From Branchiostoma floridae (lineage: Eukaryota; Chordata; Leptocardii; Amphioxiformes; Branchiostomatidae): 64,000 bases of DNA. The translations under genes were made by a program, and so were the position numbers. The notes below the pieces were generated by a model. It was not told where the DNA came from. It did no database searches and saw nothing but the letters and a program-made list of their open reading frames with translations. The DNA lies in NCBI RefSeq assembly GCF_000003815.2, contig NC_049979.1:15724393-15788392 (forward strand), read 5' to 3'. Positions within the stretch are counted from its first letter, which is position 1. The number at the start of each line of letters is the position of its first letter. This document shows, piece after piece, positions 63,955 through 64,000 of this stretch.

Positions 63955-64000
63955 GTATGTGGAAGCTTCATCATATTGTTAGGTTTCCTTGCCTTTTCTT

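Overview
This is a 64-kb stretch of an intron-rich, moderately AT-rich animal nuclear genome. Protein matches are deuterostome-like. Together with the repeats (a tRNA-derived SINE of a kind common in lancelets, and many short TIR elements in introns), this points to a lancelet (Branchiostoma) or a close invertebrate chordate. The organism call is inference. All identifications come from translating exons by eye, checking splice signals and phase, and comparing with remembered families; no database was searched.

Layout: 1-3308 holds no recognisable gene but has a 44-bp hairpin insertion and a diverged direct repeat. SART1 (minus, 20 coding exons, 3309-11462) is a spliceosomal tri-snRNP factor. 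Head-to-head with it is an ASB3-like ankyrin/SOCS-box gene (plus, 11 coding exons, 13335-25384), whose intron 3 carries an intronless TRIM-NHL gene on the other strand (17429-19303). Tail-to-tail follows ANAPC5 (minus, 7 coding exons, 27429-31975), head-to-head with RBM34 (plus, 32476-36676), whose last intron looks like a U12-type AT-AC intron. Tail-to-tail again comes ARID4 (minus, about 21 coding exons, 39109-52846), with an apparent frame break in its largest exon. ARID4 shares a GC-rich divergent promoter region with RPS25 (plus, 55323-56694). Two RPS25 introns carry identical 84-nt segments that look like C/D-box snoRNAs. From 59928 to the window end runs the 5' part of a gene that may be the meiotic TopoVI-B-like subunit TOP6BL (tentative).

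The genes are mostly housekeeping: splicing, APC/C, nucleolar RNA binding, chromatin, ribosome. They do not form a pathway, and the shared pattern is divergent and convergent pairing with small intergenic gaps. The strongest candidates for something new are the AT-AC intron of RBM34, the duplicated snoRNA-like RNAs in RPS25, the tandem UIM extension of ASB3, the TIR element sitting on an ASB3 splice donor, and the ARID4 frame break. I saw no CRISPR, defence, viral or toxin system.
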